A DNA stretch of 64,000 bases from Fagopyrum homotropicum (GCA_033239125.1 BSWB01000001.1:162277481-162341480), one strand, 5' to 3'; counted from the stretch's first letter, positions 22,674-34,559 are shown. The notes: a model not told the origin generated them from the sequence alone. Translations and numbers: made by a program.

Positions 22674-23331
22674 CTAATTAAGTTTAATTAAAAATGTTAA
22701 GGGAAATAATAATCAGACATAAGACTTGGTGTTGAATGGCAATCAATAGATTGCTCCGATGATGTACGAGGTGAGTCACTGCTTAGGCTCTTTAAAGTTT
22801 TGTGTTTTTTTTACTCTAATGACAGTTATTGAGATCCGGATGGAGTATTGATTTTCATTTATTTGGTTTAATTGATGAATACGCATAAAGGATCCAAAAA
22901 GTTATCACGGATGGAGATGACAATTTCACTCGCACACCATAGATACCCGAATCATCTTACCCGAAGAAACCGGGTGAAAACCCGAATATGTCGGGTGATG
23001 GGTAGATGATATTGATTTTGTATTACATGATTAAAATACTTATAAATGCTTTATAAGTTAACAATATTGTTAATATTTCTAACTTTTAATTATCCGCGAA
23101 AGAATCCGAACCACCCGATTACGAATGATTGACATATAAATGCCTACAAGATTAATACTAAATATATATGTTAACAAAGTTTGAGAAAACCAAATTCATT
23201 GCCTAGCTACCGTTGATCTTGTTCCTTATTACAATTTACAAAACTCATATCTACGATTGGATCTCTAAGAAAAACTAAGGACTAATCCTAGAAAGGTTAG
23301 CTATCTATACACACTTATCACATGGGAAACT

Positions 23332-26123
23332 CTATCTCGAAAGAGGAATATCAGCTAGATCTTCTCTGTATGGAACTGTTTGAGAGTTATCAACCCCTTT
23401 CTCCATCCTAATCTGCGCATCCGCGTGGATCTTGTCTGTTCCGAAAAACTCGATAGTGACCTTTCGGAATGCTAGGTAGATAATTGCTACAATGTATATG
23501 AAAAACACAGCAATCACCATGATTGATATGAACACATTCATGGCCCTAGGTAGTGTGCTTTGATGCAGCTTGTCCCACGACCACTCTACAAGGAACTCGA
23601 TGTTCACAGCGATTAAAGCGACTCCGAACACCCACGAGAATACGATGACCTGCATGCATACGAGCGAAAAGGGAGATCCGAGCATTATAACACATCCGGT
23701 TTGTATCCAAACACAATCTTAGTTGAAGTTTAATGTTTAAGAGAAAAAGGAACTCGTGTTTACGTATATCGAGTTCTTGTGAGGAGCCATTTTGGTTGAG
23801 CCGCTGCTGAACTTGAGAAGCGGAATGAACACAAATGGGAGATCCAAGGATAATATCATCTGCAAAAAAAAACTCAAGTTTTGAACATTGGTTTAACGCG
23901 GTATAATGTAGAAGATAATTGTCGAGACGTACAGATGCGATCAAGATAAGCCGACTCGGTCCTCCAATTAGGGAGACTATAAGACTTGGAACTATGGCTA
24001 TGCATCTTGTCATCAGGTTTCTCTTCCATTGTGTCATCTTTAGGCTCAAAAAGCCCTAAGAAACAAACAAATGACAAGATGATGAGTAATTCACTGCAAA
24101 GACATTTCTTTTCCGGGTTTGCATCCGACGGATACTCAACACACAAGCCGGAAAATTGACAATAAACGGGTGATGGGTTCTCTGGTGATGTATGCCCGTT
24201 ATGGTTTTACCTGCATGACATATTGTCCAGCAGAGGTGCCGGTGATGGTAGAGCTCTGGCCGGAAGCCAACAACGCTATTGCATAGAGCATAGTTCCGGT
24301 TTTTCTTCCCAGCACATCCTACAATAAGATACAAAGAAAACCAATTATATATCTATCAAACTCATGCACATCTATCAGAAGTATTTTCGCATTTCGGTTA
24401 AGAACCTTGGGAAGGAAAGCGGCAGAGTTTAGAGTTAGATCCCCGCATCTCTCCACATCATCGGATGAGAGACTGTTGCTTGCACAAACGGAGGCAGACA
24501 CGGATATAATTGCTACATTGATGGCAGCGGCAACCAGCAAAGCCAATCCGCTCTCTATGAGGAAAAACTTGCAGGCTTGCTAAAAAAGGGAAAAGTGATT
24601 AAAATTCTAGGAAGATCAATGACAAAATAACACTGGATTTATAAGACAGGATTGTACATTGATGCCACGAACTGAATCAGGTACTTTTCGAGATAGAACC
24701 AAACCCGAATGAAGAAAGAGGTTATGCCTGTAAAGATATTGAATAACAAAAGCAAAAACTCTCAGCAAACATTTCTTTGATAATTAGTAGCAAGAACTTA
24801 AAAATTAAGAGTTAGATTAATACGGCATGACAAGAGCACCAAAGATGGAAATAGCAGAGGCAGTTGCATCTTTGCCTTTGATCTTTGGGATGAACATTCC
24901 TTCAAACAACTCTTTAGCCGGTGGCTTTGCATAAGCCACTTCCTTACCTGTCACATTAAACAAGATTTCCATTCAGCATAGAGTTGTACAGTTTAAATGA
25001 AATTATAGTTTGATGAGAATTACCCCAAATCTTTGGACAGCAAGTAGTAGCAAAGTACTAAAAAAGTTAGGAGCACCCCAACCCAAACCGGAATGTTAAA
25101 CAATATGTTCAATGCAAACGCAGTTCCGATCACTGCACAAGGACAACATTAGCAAAACTTAGACTGATATTGCATACAACATATGAAATCAGATTGGTAA
25201 TTAGATAAAGGATTTGCCTTCAGGGACATCAGCAGCTATGACAGAAACCTCGGCAAGCAGCCAAAGGCAGTATCTGATGAAAACCGGATACTGAGCCCTA
25301 CTTATCATAATAAGTGTTTACCTAAACACACAAACACCCAAAATTCCATTCATTATATCAGTTGTCCACAGTTAACTAATATCATCATGAAATTCTGCAA
25401 GTACCTGTGCAGACACCAAGATTTGCAGCTAGTGATTGGATAACCAGAGCGAATACCAATCCTACTACTGTCACCCACAGCAACTGTAGACAAGTAGATT
25501 TACAAATGCCATCAAAAACCCGAAACCAAAATCGGAAGATAATATAGTCATGCAAGCACATTTAAACAACAATTGTCAAAAACATGATAGAATTTTGGTG
25601 TTTAGCCTAAGAAATTGTTTCTGATTACCTCATACTTGTATACAGCTCCTGCATTCATGTCAGCTTCCACTGTCACATAAAACAACCAGAAAATAAGATA
25701 ATTAGAATCATAAAACACATAGAACCAACAAAATGAGTTTGCAATTGAAGAGAAATTACTGTTTGCAGGATCAAGATAGGCAAGGAAACAAGAAATCCAG
25801 GGCCTACAAATGCTAGAAAATTCCGCCATCCTAGTTTCTGTTACACGATCCACACAACAACGATCAATTATCAGTTCAAAAATCAGCATTCTAGCCATCA
25901 AAACTCTTAAATAGCATATCGACAACCTAAAATCGCAGAACAGTAACCGTTCAGCTAGACCAAACAATCAAAACTGTTAAACTGCATTCACAGTGTAGTC
26001 CATACTAGCATATTAACCTAAAACAGAAGTGCAGTAAATGTTCAACTAAGTGAAAACAATTAAAGAGCTAACCTTTCCATCTATAGCGATGTCGGTCGAA
26101 GAACCCATTTGCTTGGTAGTCAT
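23332..26123 (-). pseudogene. NRAMP: NRAMP divalent-metal transporter with frameshifts in the N-terminal half
   Basis: Minus-strand exons: 26123-26073, 25837-25760, 25669-25629, 25483-25405, 25321-25218, 25132-25024, 24947-24824, 24727-24658, 24579-24406, 24318-24211, 24055-23933, 23859-23764, 23649-23332. NRAMPs are proton-coupled Mn/Fe transporters. Hallmarks seen are GPGFLVSL, LDPAN (normally DPGN), IQSLAANLG, MPHNLFLHS, ALLASGQSSTITGT.AGQYVMQ, LPFVFIPLLKF and the C-terminal REDLADIPLSR. From MPH onward every exon joins in frame. Upstream, one base is missing between GPGFLVSL and YLDPAN (about 25,780), another in the KHL..RAQYP exon, which also reads TGA TAA, and another in GVLLT..STLLLLAVQRFGV. 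The segment expected after FGV (RKLEFLIAVLVF..) is absent and one donor is GC. Identity is certain. Loss of function is likely unless the assembly has base errors here. Confidence 0.85.
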
Positions 26124-26438
26124 CTTGATTTGTTTTGATCGCAATACGTTGATTTTGAGTTTGATTCATGATTGGAATCATAGTAAGCGGAATTTATAGA
26201 TACGGCGGAGAAGGCGATTTCAGGTGGGATTGCGCTGACGTGCGCCTGGCGGAGGCCAAATTGAGTTTGAAAGGGAGAGGGCGTGTGCCTGGCGAACTTC
26301 ACCATTTTGTTTACTTGAGAGTGATTTGGGGTAACAGACAGATTTCCTCTTGCTCACTTTATAAAGATTTTTTAGTACAACTAGCAATCGGTTGGATCAT
26401 GAAAATTGGGTCAAATTTTTTAGTTACAATTTATATTT

Positions 26439-26618
26439 GGGCAATTTTGGTAACTAGGTCTTTTTGAAAAACTAGGTACTAACTAGAATTTTTAATGTTT
26501 CAATTAAGTAAATGTACCCAACTTTTTGTATTTATTTTCAAACTCTACACACTCTTCTCTCAAGGGGTACATTTACTAAACACAAAAATAGAAAAAAACC
26601 TAGTAAACCAAATTGTTT
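26439..26618. mobile_element. MITE family C upstream of NRAMP
   Basis: Second copy of the element at 4416-4594, with the same CAATTTTGGTAACTAGG / CCTAGTAAACCAAATTG ends, about 320 bases upstream of the NRAMP start. Confidence 0.65.
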
Positions 26619-26619
26619 C

Positions 26620-28560
26620 TTTATATTTTATAATAAGTAGTATCGTTATGTTGGAGTGTGTTTATGTTTAGATTGTCTAGACTAAATTTTATTGTTTATA
26701 TTCAAGTTGTTTGTTTGAATGAATGAGCTCGAGCCAAATTTGAATAACTTGGTTAAGATAGTAAGAAAATTGGTTCATCTATCATCTTAATTTAGAAAAC
26801 GTTGTTTGATTCAAACGAGTCGAGATCAAGTGAATCTATATTCATTCGAGCTTTAAAACATTTATATTCAACTTATTTAAAAAGTGAACGAGAGTAAGTA
26901 GATCGATCGATATAAGTCTCGTCTGACATTAGGGAAAATTTTCGTCTAGATTTTACAATATCATAACTAGTTTAGCCTCTCATGTCTTACACCACTAACT
27001 ATAAAGATATATTAAGGCTAACAAAATATAATATTATATACATATATATTTTTACAAAAGATGAATATCAAGAAAGATTAAAAGAAACAATCTCTAATTT
27101 TGAAATTGCAAATTTAAAAACATTAAGATTAAGATGGAATAACAAAATTATAGTACAATAGAACCCTTTTTTTTTACTAAAACGGACTTTTTTTTTTATT
27201 AATTGTTCAATAAAAAATAAAGATATATTAAGAGTAACAAAATATACTATTCTCTTATATATAGCTTTACAAAAATAAATATGATCAAGAAATCTTATAA
27301 GAAGCAATCTTCTCCGAATCCGTATATAGTCACATACTCGGTATTTGGACGAGTGGGAAAGAGGATTCAAGAGGACTAGTCCAACATATATTGTATATGG
27401 TCTAAAGTTATTCCCAAGAGTCCATGAGTTAGGTTCTCTCTAAACAATAATAGACATTGTCCCACATCGATAATATGAAAAGAAAAAAAAATTAAAATTT
27501 ATATATACACATTTATTGTACTTCTTTTTTTCCATATTACCAATGTGGAACCATTTCTCTATATTTATCTAAACATGTGCATTTCATGTTGCTCACTTTG
27601 GACCTCCTTCCTAATCAAATGCAAACGGATTTCAGGCGACTATAAATTAGTTGACTTTGATATTGACGATGGTTGGGGCTCACTAGATTGTGTCTAGAAA
27701 GTCACACACTTAAAAACATGTGTCCACAAGAAGTTTTCATAGAAAAAACAATCAGATTTAGATGGTACACACTCAGATTCAGATGGTACAATGATGATGA
27801 GAGAAGGTGTCAAGATCAATGGTAAAATGATGATGAGACAAGGTGTCAAGATCAAAAGATGATGCTTTAAAAGCGATAACAAAGCTTCTAGTGAAGCAAT
27901 TGCTCACAAGAGTGTTTGCTCTCTTTCTCTCTCGAATTCTCTAATCGCGAGACTGTCTTGGGGGTTGAGGATTGTGAACAATGTTTGTTGATACTTAACT
28001 CGTTACTTGTAATTGTGTAACCAAATCCAATCCATCTTTTATTATTATATATAACACGAAGATACATAAGAGTAAAGAGGAGTTCCGATTAGCATGTTTT
28101 GTTATTGAGTGTCGAGCAAGTTAAGTCAGTTCTGTGTAGTTTACATTTGTGTTGAACTACTTATGCTTATAAGTCAAACTAATTGATGGATTCACAAGCT
28201 ATTATTGGTTATGGTCTTTTGTACCCAAAATATGAAACAATATCACCTTGAATCCCTGATCAACCAAGTCATTACCAATGACTCCCTACTGGTGTTTGTA
28301 TTAGTTTCATCATTAATGTCTTGCACCCGACCTCGTTAGGTGCAGAAGAAGTAGTGCACATTATCAATGTTTTATTGTGTTATACATTGTGTTTGGTTTC
28401 AGATTCAATTGACAAACACGGTTTTGTTGTAACACCAATTAATGAAATAGAATCAGATATCCTCTCTTGTTGTCAGCAATACTAAGACCTCCATTTAACC
28501 AAATACAATCGTTTTTTTTTTAAATGATCCACAAATATTGGATTTAACAGGTAGAATGTG
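26620..28560. other. Intergenic region between NRAMP and the tail-anchored protein gene
   Basis: No gene recognised. A diverged direct repeat of about 90 bases starts at 27,003 and again at 27,220 (AAAGATATATTAAG.. CTAATTTTG / TTCTCCGAATC). A shorter two-unit repeat at about 27,795-27,860 contains AAGGTGTCAAGATCAA twice. Confidence 0.5.
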
Positions 28561-28739
28561 TTAGATTATGAACCCACTTTTCCAATGTTATAGTCTTAGA
28601 GAGAGGAAGAGAGAAATTTGAAATATGGGTGATGCGAAAATGTTGCTTTATTAACTCTACAAACCCTACATTTTTGGGTGGGTGAAATAATTCATATGAA
28701 TCTCTCTCTTTCTCCTTCCCCTCCCACCTAAATCACCCT

Positions 28740-29071
28740 AGTGATCTAGGGTTTGATTTTGCAGGTTGGTTAATTAATCCTTTTATCTTTCTCTATTGCT
28801 AAATTTGATTCATCTTGGGTTTAATTTGTTTTCCTGCCTACATTTTACATTCGATTTTACTTTGTATCATCAATTTCTTGTTTAAATGTTCATCTTTCTA
28901 GCTGCAAATCTGGGTTTTTTTCTCTATGGTGTATGAAAACCTAAAAACGGCTAATTACAATTATGAACTGTTAGTGCATGCTAAACTCAACCCTAAGGTT
29001 TGTTTTCATTATATGGTTGATTTTGAATAGAATTCTGGTAGCTTCTGATAAAATCAATTGGAATTCTGTAC
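28740..29071 (+). promoter_or_regulatory. Probable 5' UTR with leader intron of the tail-anchored protein gene
   Basis: A CT-rich leader (TCTCTCTTTCTCCTTCCCC) and CTAGGGTTTGATTTTGCAG precede a GTTGGT donor near 28,765. TTCTGTACAG ending at 29071 is a good acceptor. Splicing would remove the upstream ATG at 29058 and leave ATG 29127 as the start. Homology with the pseudogene copy begins within two bases of this acceptor. Confidence 0.5.
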
Positions 29072-29126
29072 AGATTTTTGTCTGAGCTTAAGCATCTGTC
29101 AAATATCAGTTATAACTTGGTTTTTC

Positions 29127-29510
29127 ATGGCTTCAATGGAAGGAAATTTGGAAGCTGATATTGAAAAAGGTCTTAGTAATCCAATTTCCTATGAAGGGAA
29201 GAGGGTGTTAACTAGGAGCTGTAGTTATGGGCAAAAACAAGGAATTGAGTATAGAGATATTTTGCATCCCAACTCGAGTAAACATTTGAAGCCACCTCGG
29301 CCTCCTAAGGGTCCGTCTCTGAGTTCATCTGATATGAGGCTAGTCAAGGAGATCTCCGATCACGTTGCTATGAAACGTGCTCGAATTGAACACATGAAAG
29401 CCTTGAAGAAGATGAAAGCAACGAAAACTCCTTCGAGCAATAATTTTACTGCTATGTTTGTTATTGTTATCTTCTGCATCATCGTAATTCTTCGAGGAAT
29501 AGTATCATAA
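29127..29510 (+). CDS. Small C-terminally membrane-anchored protein, function unknown
   Basis: 127 residues from MASMEGNLEADIEKG. The first 100 residues are hydrophilic, with HPNSSKHLKPPRPPKGPSL (Pro/Lys-rich) around 50-70 and a basic helix RLVKEISDHVAMKRARIEHMKALKKMK at about 72-98. A single hydrophobic segment (FTAMFVIVIFCIIVILRGIVS) ends the protein, as in tail-anchored proteins. No signal peptide or enzyme motif is seen. I know of similar short plant membrane proteins but cannot assign a function. A degraded second copy at 32588 shows the same reading frame, which supports this one being real. ATG 29127 was chosen because the upstream ATG lies in a probable leader intron. Confidence 0.72.
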   Translation: MASMEGNLEADIEKGLSNPISYEGKRVLTRSCSYGQKQGIEYRDILHPNSSKHLKPPRPPKGPSLSSSDMRLVKEISDHVAMKRARIEHMKALKKMKATKTPSSNNFTAMFVIVIFCIIVILRGIVS

Positions 29511-30537
29511 AGCTTCTGCATTTGCATTGAGATTGAACCTCGCCGAGCTTATGTGTTGGGTTTGTAAAGCATGTAAGCTTGCGGCTTATTTTTCTTTTCA
29601 TGTTGTTCTTTGAGCACTTCACTGAGCTTGTGTGTTGGGTTCTGGTGTTGTACAATAGACATCTTTGCATAAACATTTGTATGTGTATGGCCTCGTCGAG
29701 TTTGTAGCTATTTTTTTACGTACCGATCACATCCATTTTGGGGGATTTTGCTTGTTTTGTTCGAGTTGTAAGACCAAATATTTAATTTTTGGTTTTGTAA
29801 TGCACAAATGTTATTATGCTTGATACTTAGGACCAAAATGAGGTTACATGGAAATTACCCGATTTTCAAATAACGGGTATTCAAAACATGGTGTTCCTGT
29901 CGGGTTTGAGCTAACTCCCCGGCCTTGAGGAGAAAACAGTAGCTTGATGTCTAGAAAGCAGCCGGGAAAAATGTGGTTTCGACTCTCTATCAAGTTGGCT
30001 CTTTGATTCCATAACTACAAGTCTTGACCGCATTTTTGCTCATAAGTGTTAGTTCTTAATCGAGTTGTCTTCCTAAACATGTTTTTTTCGGTTTGAAGAA
30101 GTAACACTTTTTGAAATTAGACCCACAATAAAAAAAAATCGGATAAAGATTAGAATTCTAGCTTTTCGCAAGCGGTGTCTCACAAGATGGTTTGTACCCC
30201 TCGTAAAGAGAGCAAAGCCTTCTTGGCCTCTTCATACGTCACCTAAGTTGTGTAGCAAAGGCCCAAAATGCATAAACACGAAAAGAGTTTCTTAAGCTCT
30301 ACTTTGTTCTTAAAAATCCTTAATAATCCTTAGCGTGGAATATTTGAGTTCTTTTCAATTTTTGGCGGTGATGGTTCAAAAAGTACTCAAACCTTAATTA
30401 TAATAAGTTAATCTAATATGGAATTAGTTTGGGTGAGAACTATTTTACGGAAAAGAATGAGGATCTCTAAGAGACGTTCGATTAAAATATATGAATGGTC
30501 AAAATTGAATGATGAATATGTATATCAACCTTGATAA

Positions 30538-32516
30538 TGTTAGTAGTATATACTTATTGCTTGGTTAATGCTCATCATATATAGGTTGTTACAAATATGT
30601 TCATTATGTATAGGTGGCTACAAAGATGCTCATTATGCAAAGGTTATTACAAAGTCTACCCCTCTAATATATATAATGGAGAAGAGCCCAGGAAAGCAGC
30701 AGGGGACTCTCACAATTATCATCCCTCACATTAGACTCTAACATGGTATCAGACTTCCCGTGAAAACCCTACGTTGTCCACCGTTTTCACGTTGTTCCTT
30801 GCTTCCGCCGCAACCTCCAGCCAATTTGCGCCACCATTCCTGCCGCCACATGGCTGCCAACAACAAAAACAATGGTGATGGCGAGGTTCTCCCCGGCAAC
30901 AACCCCGGTCCAGCAGCACCGTCCTCGACCCTTTATTCGGCCCTACATGTGTCGAACATAAAAAACCACATCACTCTCGTCCTCGACATGAACAAAGTCG
31001 AATTCAACACTTGGGCGGAACTTTTCACCAATGCCGCAATTGCTCATGATGTGTTATATCACATTGATGAGTCACTCCGTCCGACAACCGGGGATGAAGC
31101 GTTGTGGCATAAAATCGACTCCATTGTCAAAGGTTGGATGTACGCCACCATCTTTGAATATGTTCTCCTATCGATCATCAAGCTTGGTGCCACGGCTCGC
31201 GATACATAGCTTCGTATTAAAGCCTTGTTCCACGACAATCAATCTGCTAGAGCCGCGGACTTCGAAAGTCGGTTCATCAACCTCAAGCAAGACACTTTCC
31301 CAACCGTGTTTGCCTACTACCAAGCTCTGAAAGCCATTGCCGACCAACTTCAAGACGTTGGTCATTCCGTCAACGATGAGTGCCTTGTTTTACAACTCAT
31401 CAATGGCCTCTCGTCTGCTAATGATGTATGTGGGGGTATGATTAGCCAGACCTAACCCCTACCGTCTTTCTCAACCGCTCAAAGTATGCTATCTATGGAG
31501 GAAAGCCACAAAGCTTGCAATTCCACCCCCACTCATGCATTAGTCTTAAAGATTATCGACATACCACGCCCACATGGATGAACACCGATCCACCAACAGG
31601 TTCAAACCCTCCTGGACGCCAACAACCTCGTGACGGATCCGGTCGGAGCCGCCGTCGCAACCCCCGCGGCCGCCAGTGCACCAGTGCTCCACAATACCCT
31701 CGTCAGCAGCCCTCAGGTGCCCACCAATGGCGCCCCCAGCATTGGGTTACCCCACTAGTACCCTACCCAACAACACATACCCAAAATTACTACCCACCAC
31801 CGACACACATCTCGGACAACCTACGCCCAGGCCATCCCGTCCCATACTTTCCCGCAAGTCACCACGTCTACCAGCCAAACCCCGCAGGCCCAAACCGCTC
31901 AGCTCAACAGGCTCATTACACGACACAATAGCAACCTACGGATTTGGCATATGGGATTTCGAGCATGGGTCTCCACCCTCCCGACGAGAATTGGTACATG
32001 GACTCAGGCGCGTCCTCCCACATGACCAACAACCAAGGTACACTTCGTTCCTATTTTAATTCTAGTACTTTACCTTCGATTTATGTCGGGAACAAAACTC
32101 TTATTCCAATTGTCGGTATGGTCATGCCAACCTAAACACACAATACCCCTTTTGCCTCACCAACGTACTACATTCGCCCCACATTATCAAAAACCTTTAT
32201 TTCTATTTGTAAATTTATCACCGTTAACAATGTGACTGTCGAATATGACCCCTTTGGTATTAATGTGAAGGATTTACGTACGGGGACCCCTCTAATGCAG
32301 TGCAATAGTCCATCGAGTCCACCACCACAACAATCGTTCAACATTGTCTCGCCTCCCGATGTGTGACATGCTCGCCTTGGTCATCCCGACGTTCATGTGA
32401 TGCACTCAATTAGCTCTAGTCATTTTATCCCGTAAAATAAAGCAATCCCTATTTGTTCATCTTGTCATATTGCCAAAAGCAAACGTTTACCATTTTCTCC
32501 GTCGAATACTCGCACT
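30538..32516 (+). mobile_element. Truncated Copia LTR retrotransposon (5' LTR, gag, protease, pre-integrase)
   Basis: A 206-base 5' LTR (30538-30743) runs from TGTTAG to CTAACA and is followed directly by TGGTATCAGA (30744-30753), the initiator-tRNA-Met primer site. A gag frame begins at ATG 30850 (MAANNKNNGDGEV..) and is cut by a TAG at 31207. Protease is recognisable as WYMDSGASSHMTNN near 31,990. HARLGHPDVHVMHSI..CHIAKSKRLPFSP is the gag-pre-integrase zinc-binding region. The element stops abruptly at about 32,516. Integrase, reverse transcriptase and the 3' LTR are missing, and the next base begins the second copy of the tail-anchored protein locus. Not functional. Confidence 0.88.
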
Positions 32517-32587
32517 TTTTGTCTGAGCTTAAGCATTTGTCAAATATCAGTTATATATACTGTTGTGGAATCATAATTTGATTTTTC

Positions 32588-32971
32588 ATGGCTTTAATGG
32601 AAGGCAATTTGGAATCTGATATTGAAAAAGGTCTTAGTAATCCAATTTCCTAGGAAGGAAAAAGGGTGTTAACTAGGAGCTGTAGTTTTGGGTAAAAAAT
32701 AGGAATGGAGTATAGAGATATTTTGCATCCCAACTCGAGTAAACATTTGAAACCGCCTCGGCCTCTTAAGGGTCCGTCTCTGAGTTCATCTGATAAGAGG
32801 ATAGTCAAGGAGTTCTCCGATCTCGTTGCTATGAAACGTGCTCGAATTGACCACATGAGAGCCTTGAAGAAGATGAAAGCAATGAAAACTCCTTCGAGTA
32901 GTAGTTTTACTACTATGTTTGTTATTATTATCTTCTTCATCATTGTAATTATTGGAGGAATAGTATCATAA
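32588..32971 (+). pseudogene. Second copy of the tail-anchored protein gene, two nonsense codons
   Basis: Aligns codon for codon with 29127-29510 (MALMEGNLESDIEKGLSNPIS.. then EGKRVLTRSCSFG). A Tyr codon has become TAG (32651-32653) and a Gln codon TAA (32693-32695). The C-terminal hydrophobic segment is kept (TTMFVIIIFFIIVIIGGIVS). No leader exon or promoter is present because the copy joins directly to a Copia fragment. The 3' flank stays similar to that of the intact copy for about 1 kb. Confidence 0.85.
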
Positions 32972-34559
32972 AGCTCTTGCATTTGCACTGAGCTTGAACC
33001 TAGATGAGTTTATGTGTTGGGTTTGTAAAGCATGTAAGCTAGCTTGCCACTTATTTTTCATTGCAAGTTGTTCTTTGAGCACTTCACTGAGTTTATGTGT
33101 TGGGTTACGGTGTTGTACAATAGACATCTTTGCACAAACATTTGTATGTGTATGGCCTCGTCGAGTTTGTAGCTATTTTTCACGTACGGATCACATCCAT
33201 GTGTGGGGATTTTGTTTGTTTTGTTCGAGTTGTAAGGTGAAATATTTTTATGTTTGGTTTTGTAATGCACAAATGTTACTATGCTTGATACTTATGACCA
33301 AAATGAGGTTACATAGAAATTACCCGATTTTCAAGTAACGGGTATTCAAAACATAATGTTACTTTCGGGTTTGAGCTAACTCTCTGGCCTTGAGGAGAAA
33401 ACAATAACTTCATGCCTAGAAAGCAGCCGGAAAAAAAAATGTGGTTTCGACTCTCCATTGAGTAGGCTCTTCGATTCCATAACAAGTCTTGACCGCATTT
33501 TTTGCTCATAAGTGTCAGTACTTAATCGATTTGTCTTCCTAAAGATGTTTTTTCGGTTTAAAGGAGAAGTAACATTTTTCGAAAATTATATTTTACCAAC
33601 AAAAAAAAAATTGGGTAAAGATTAGAATTCTACCTTTACGCAAGCGGTGTCTCGCAAGATGGTATGTACCCCTCATAAAGAGAGCAAAGCCTTCTTGGCC
33701 TCTTCGTACTTCACCTAAGTTGTGTAGCAAAGGCCCAAAATGCATAGCACGAAAAGAGTTTCTTAAAGTCTACTTTGTTCTCAAAAAACCTTAATATAAT
33801 CCTAAGCGTAGAATATTTGAGTTCTTTCTAATTTTTTGTGGTGATGGTTCAAAAAGTACTCGAACCTTAATTATAGCTAATAAGTTAATCTAATATGAAA
33901 TTAGTTTGGATGAGAACCGTTTTACGGAAAAAAAATGAGAATCTCTAAGAGACATCTGATTAAAATATATGAACGGTCACGATTGAATGATGAATATGTA
34001 TATCAACCTTCATAATAGTTACCTTAATCGAAAGGTACATGCCTTTTGATTAAGACAATATAATGGTAGTCGTTATCAAAATTGAATCAACATTAATTCC
34101 TTAATCTAAATTTGATTTATGCTTTACATATTTGAACGTGGTTAAAGCGCGACATGTTCATGGTTATATGATGAACAAACAAGACATGCATATGCGCAAT
34201 GTTTTAATGGTTAAAGTACGATACGTTCATGGTTAAAGCACGACACGTTCATGCAGGCGTGTTCATGGTTAAAGATTATTAATCGTATACATACATGAGC
34301 ATGAGAAACGAAGCAAGACATACAAAACAAAGTATGATCATTTTAAAGCAAGACACATTCATGGTTATATTGTAAACAAACAATGCACGAGCATGAGTAA
34401 CGAAACAACAGTTAGTAACGATTAACGAAGCAAGACAATGCACGGTCAAAATTTAGACTCGATACTAGAAGGATATTTTATTTCCTTAATGAACGTAATT
34501 GTTATCAAATTGATGAATGAACATCTGTGATTTTATTATGATGCCTACATCATATTAAC

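Noticed and set aside
23546..24334. Long open frames continuing through NRAMP introns
   Set aside because: Family conservation breaks exactly at the splice sites; the extensions are intron read-through or wrong-frame translations.
29058..29126. Longer N-terminus (MEFCTDFCLSLSIC..) for the tail-anchored protein
   Set aside because: It starts before a good splice acceptor ending at 29071 and is not preserved as coding in the second copy.
32705..32971. Second tail-anchored gene as a shorter functional protein (MEYRDILHP..)
   Set aside because: It has no promoter, follows two nonsense codons and is fused to a Copia fragment. A product is possible but unsupported.
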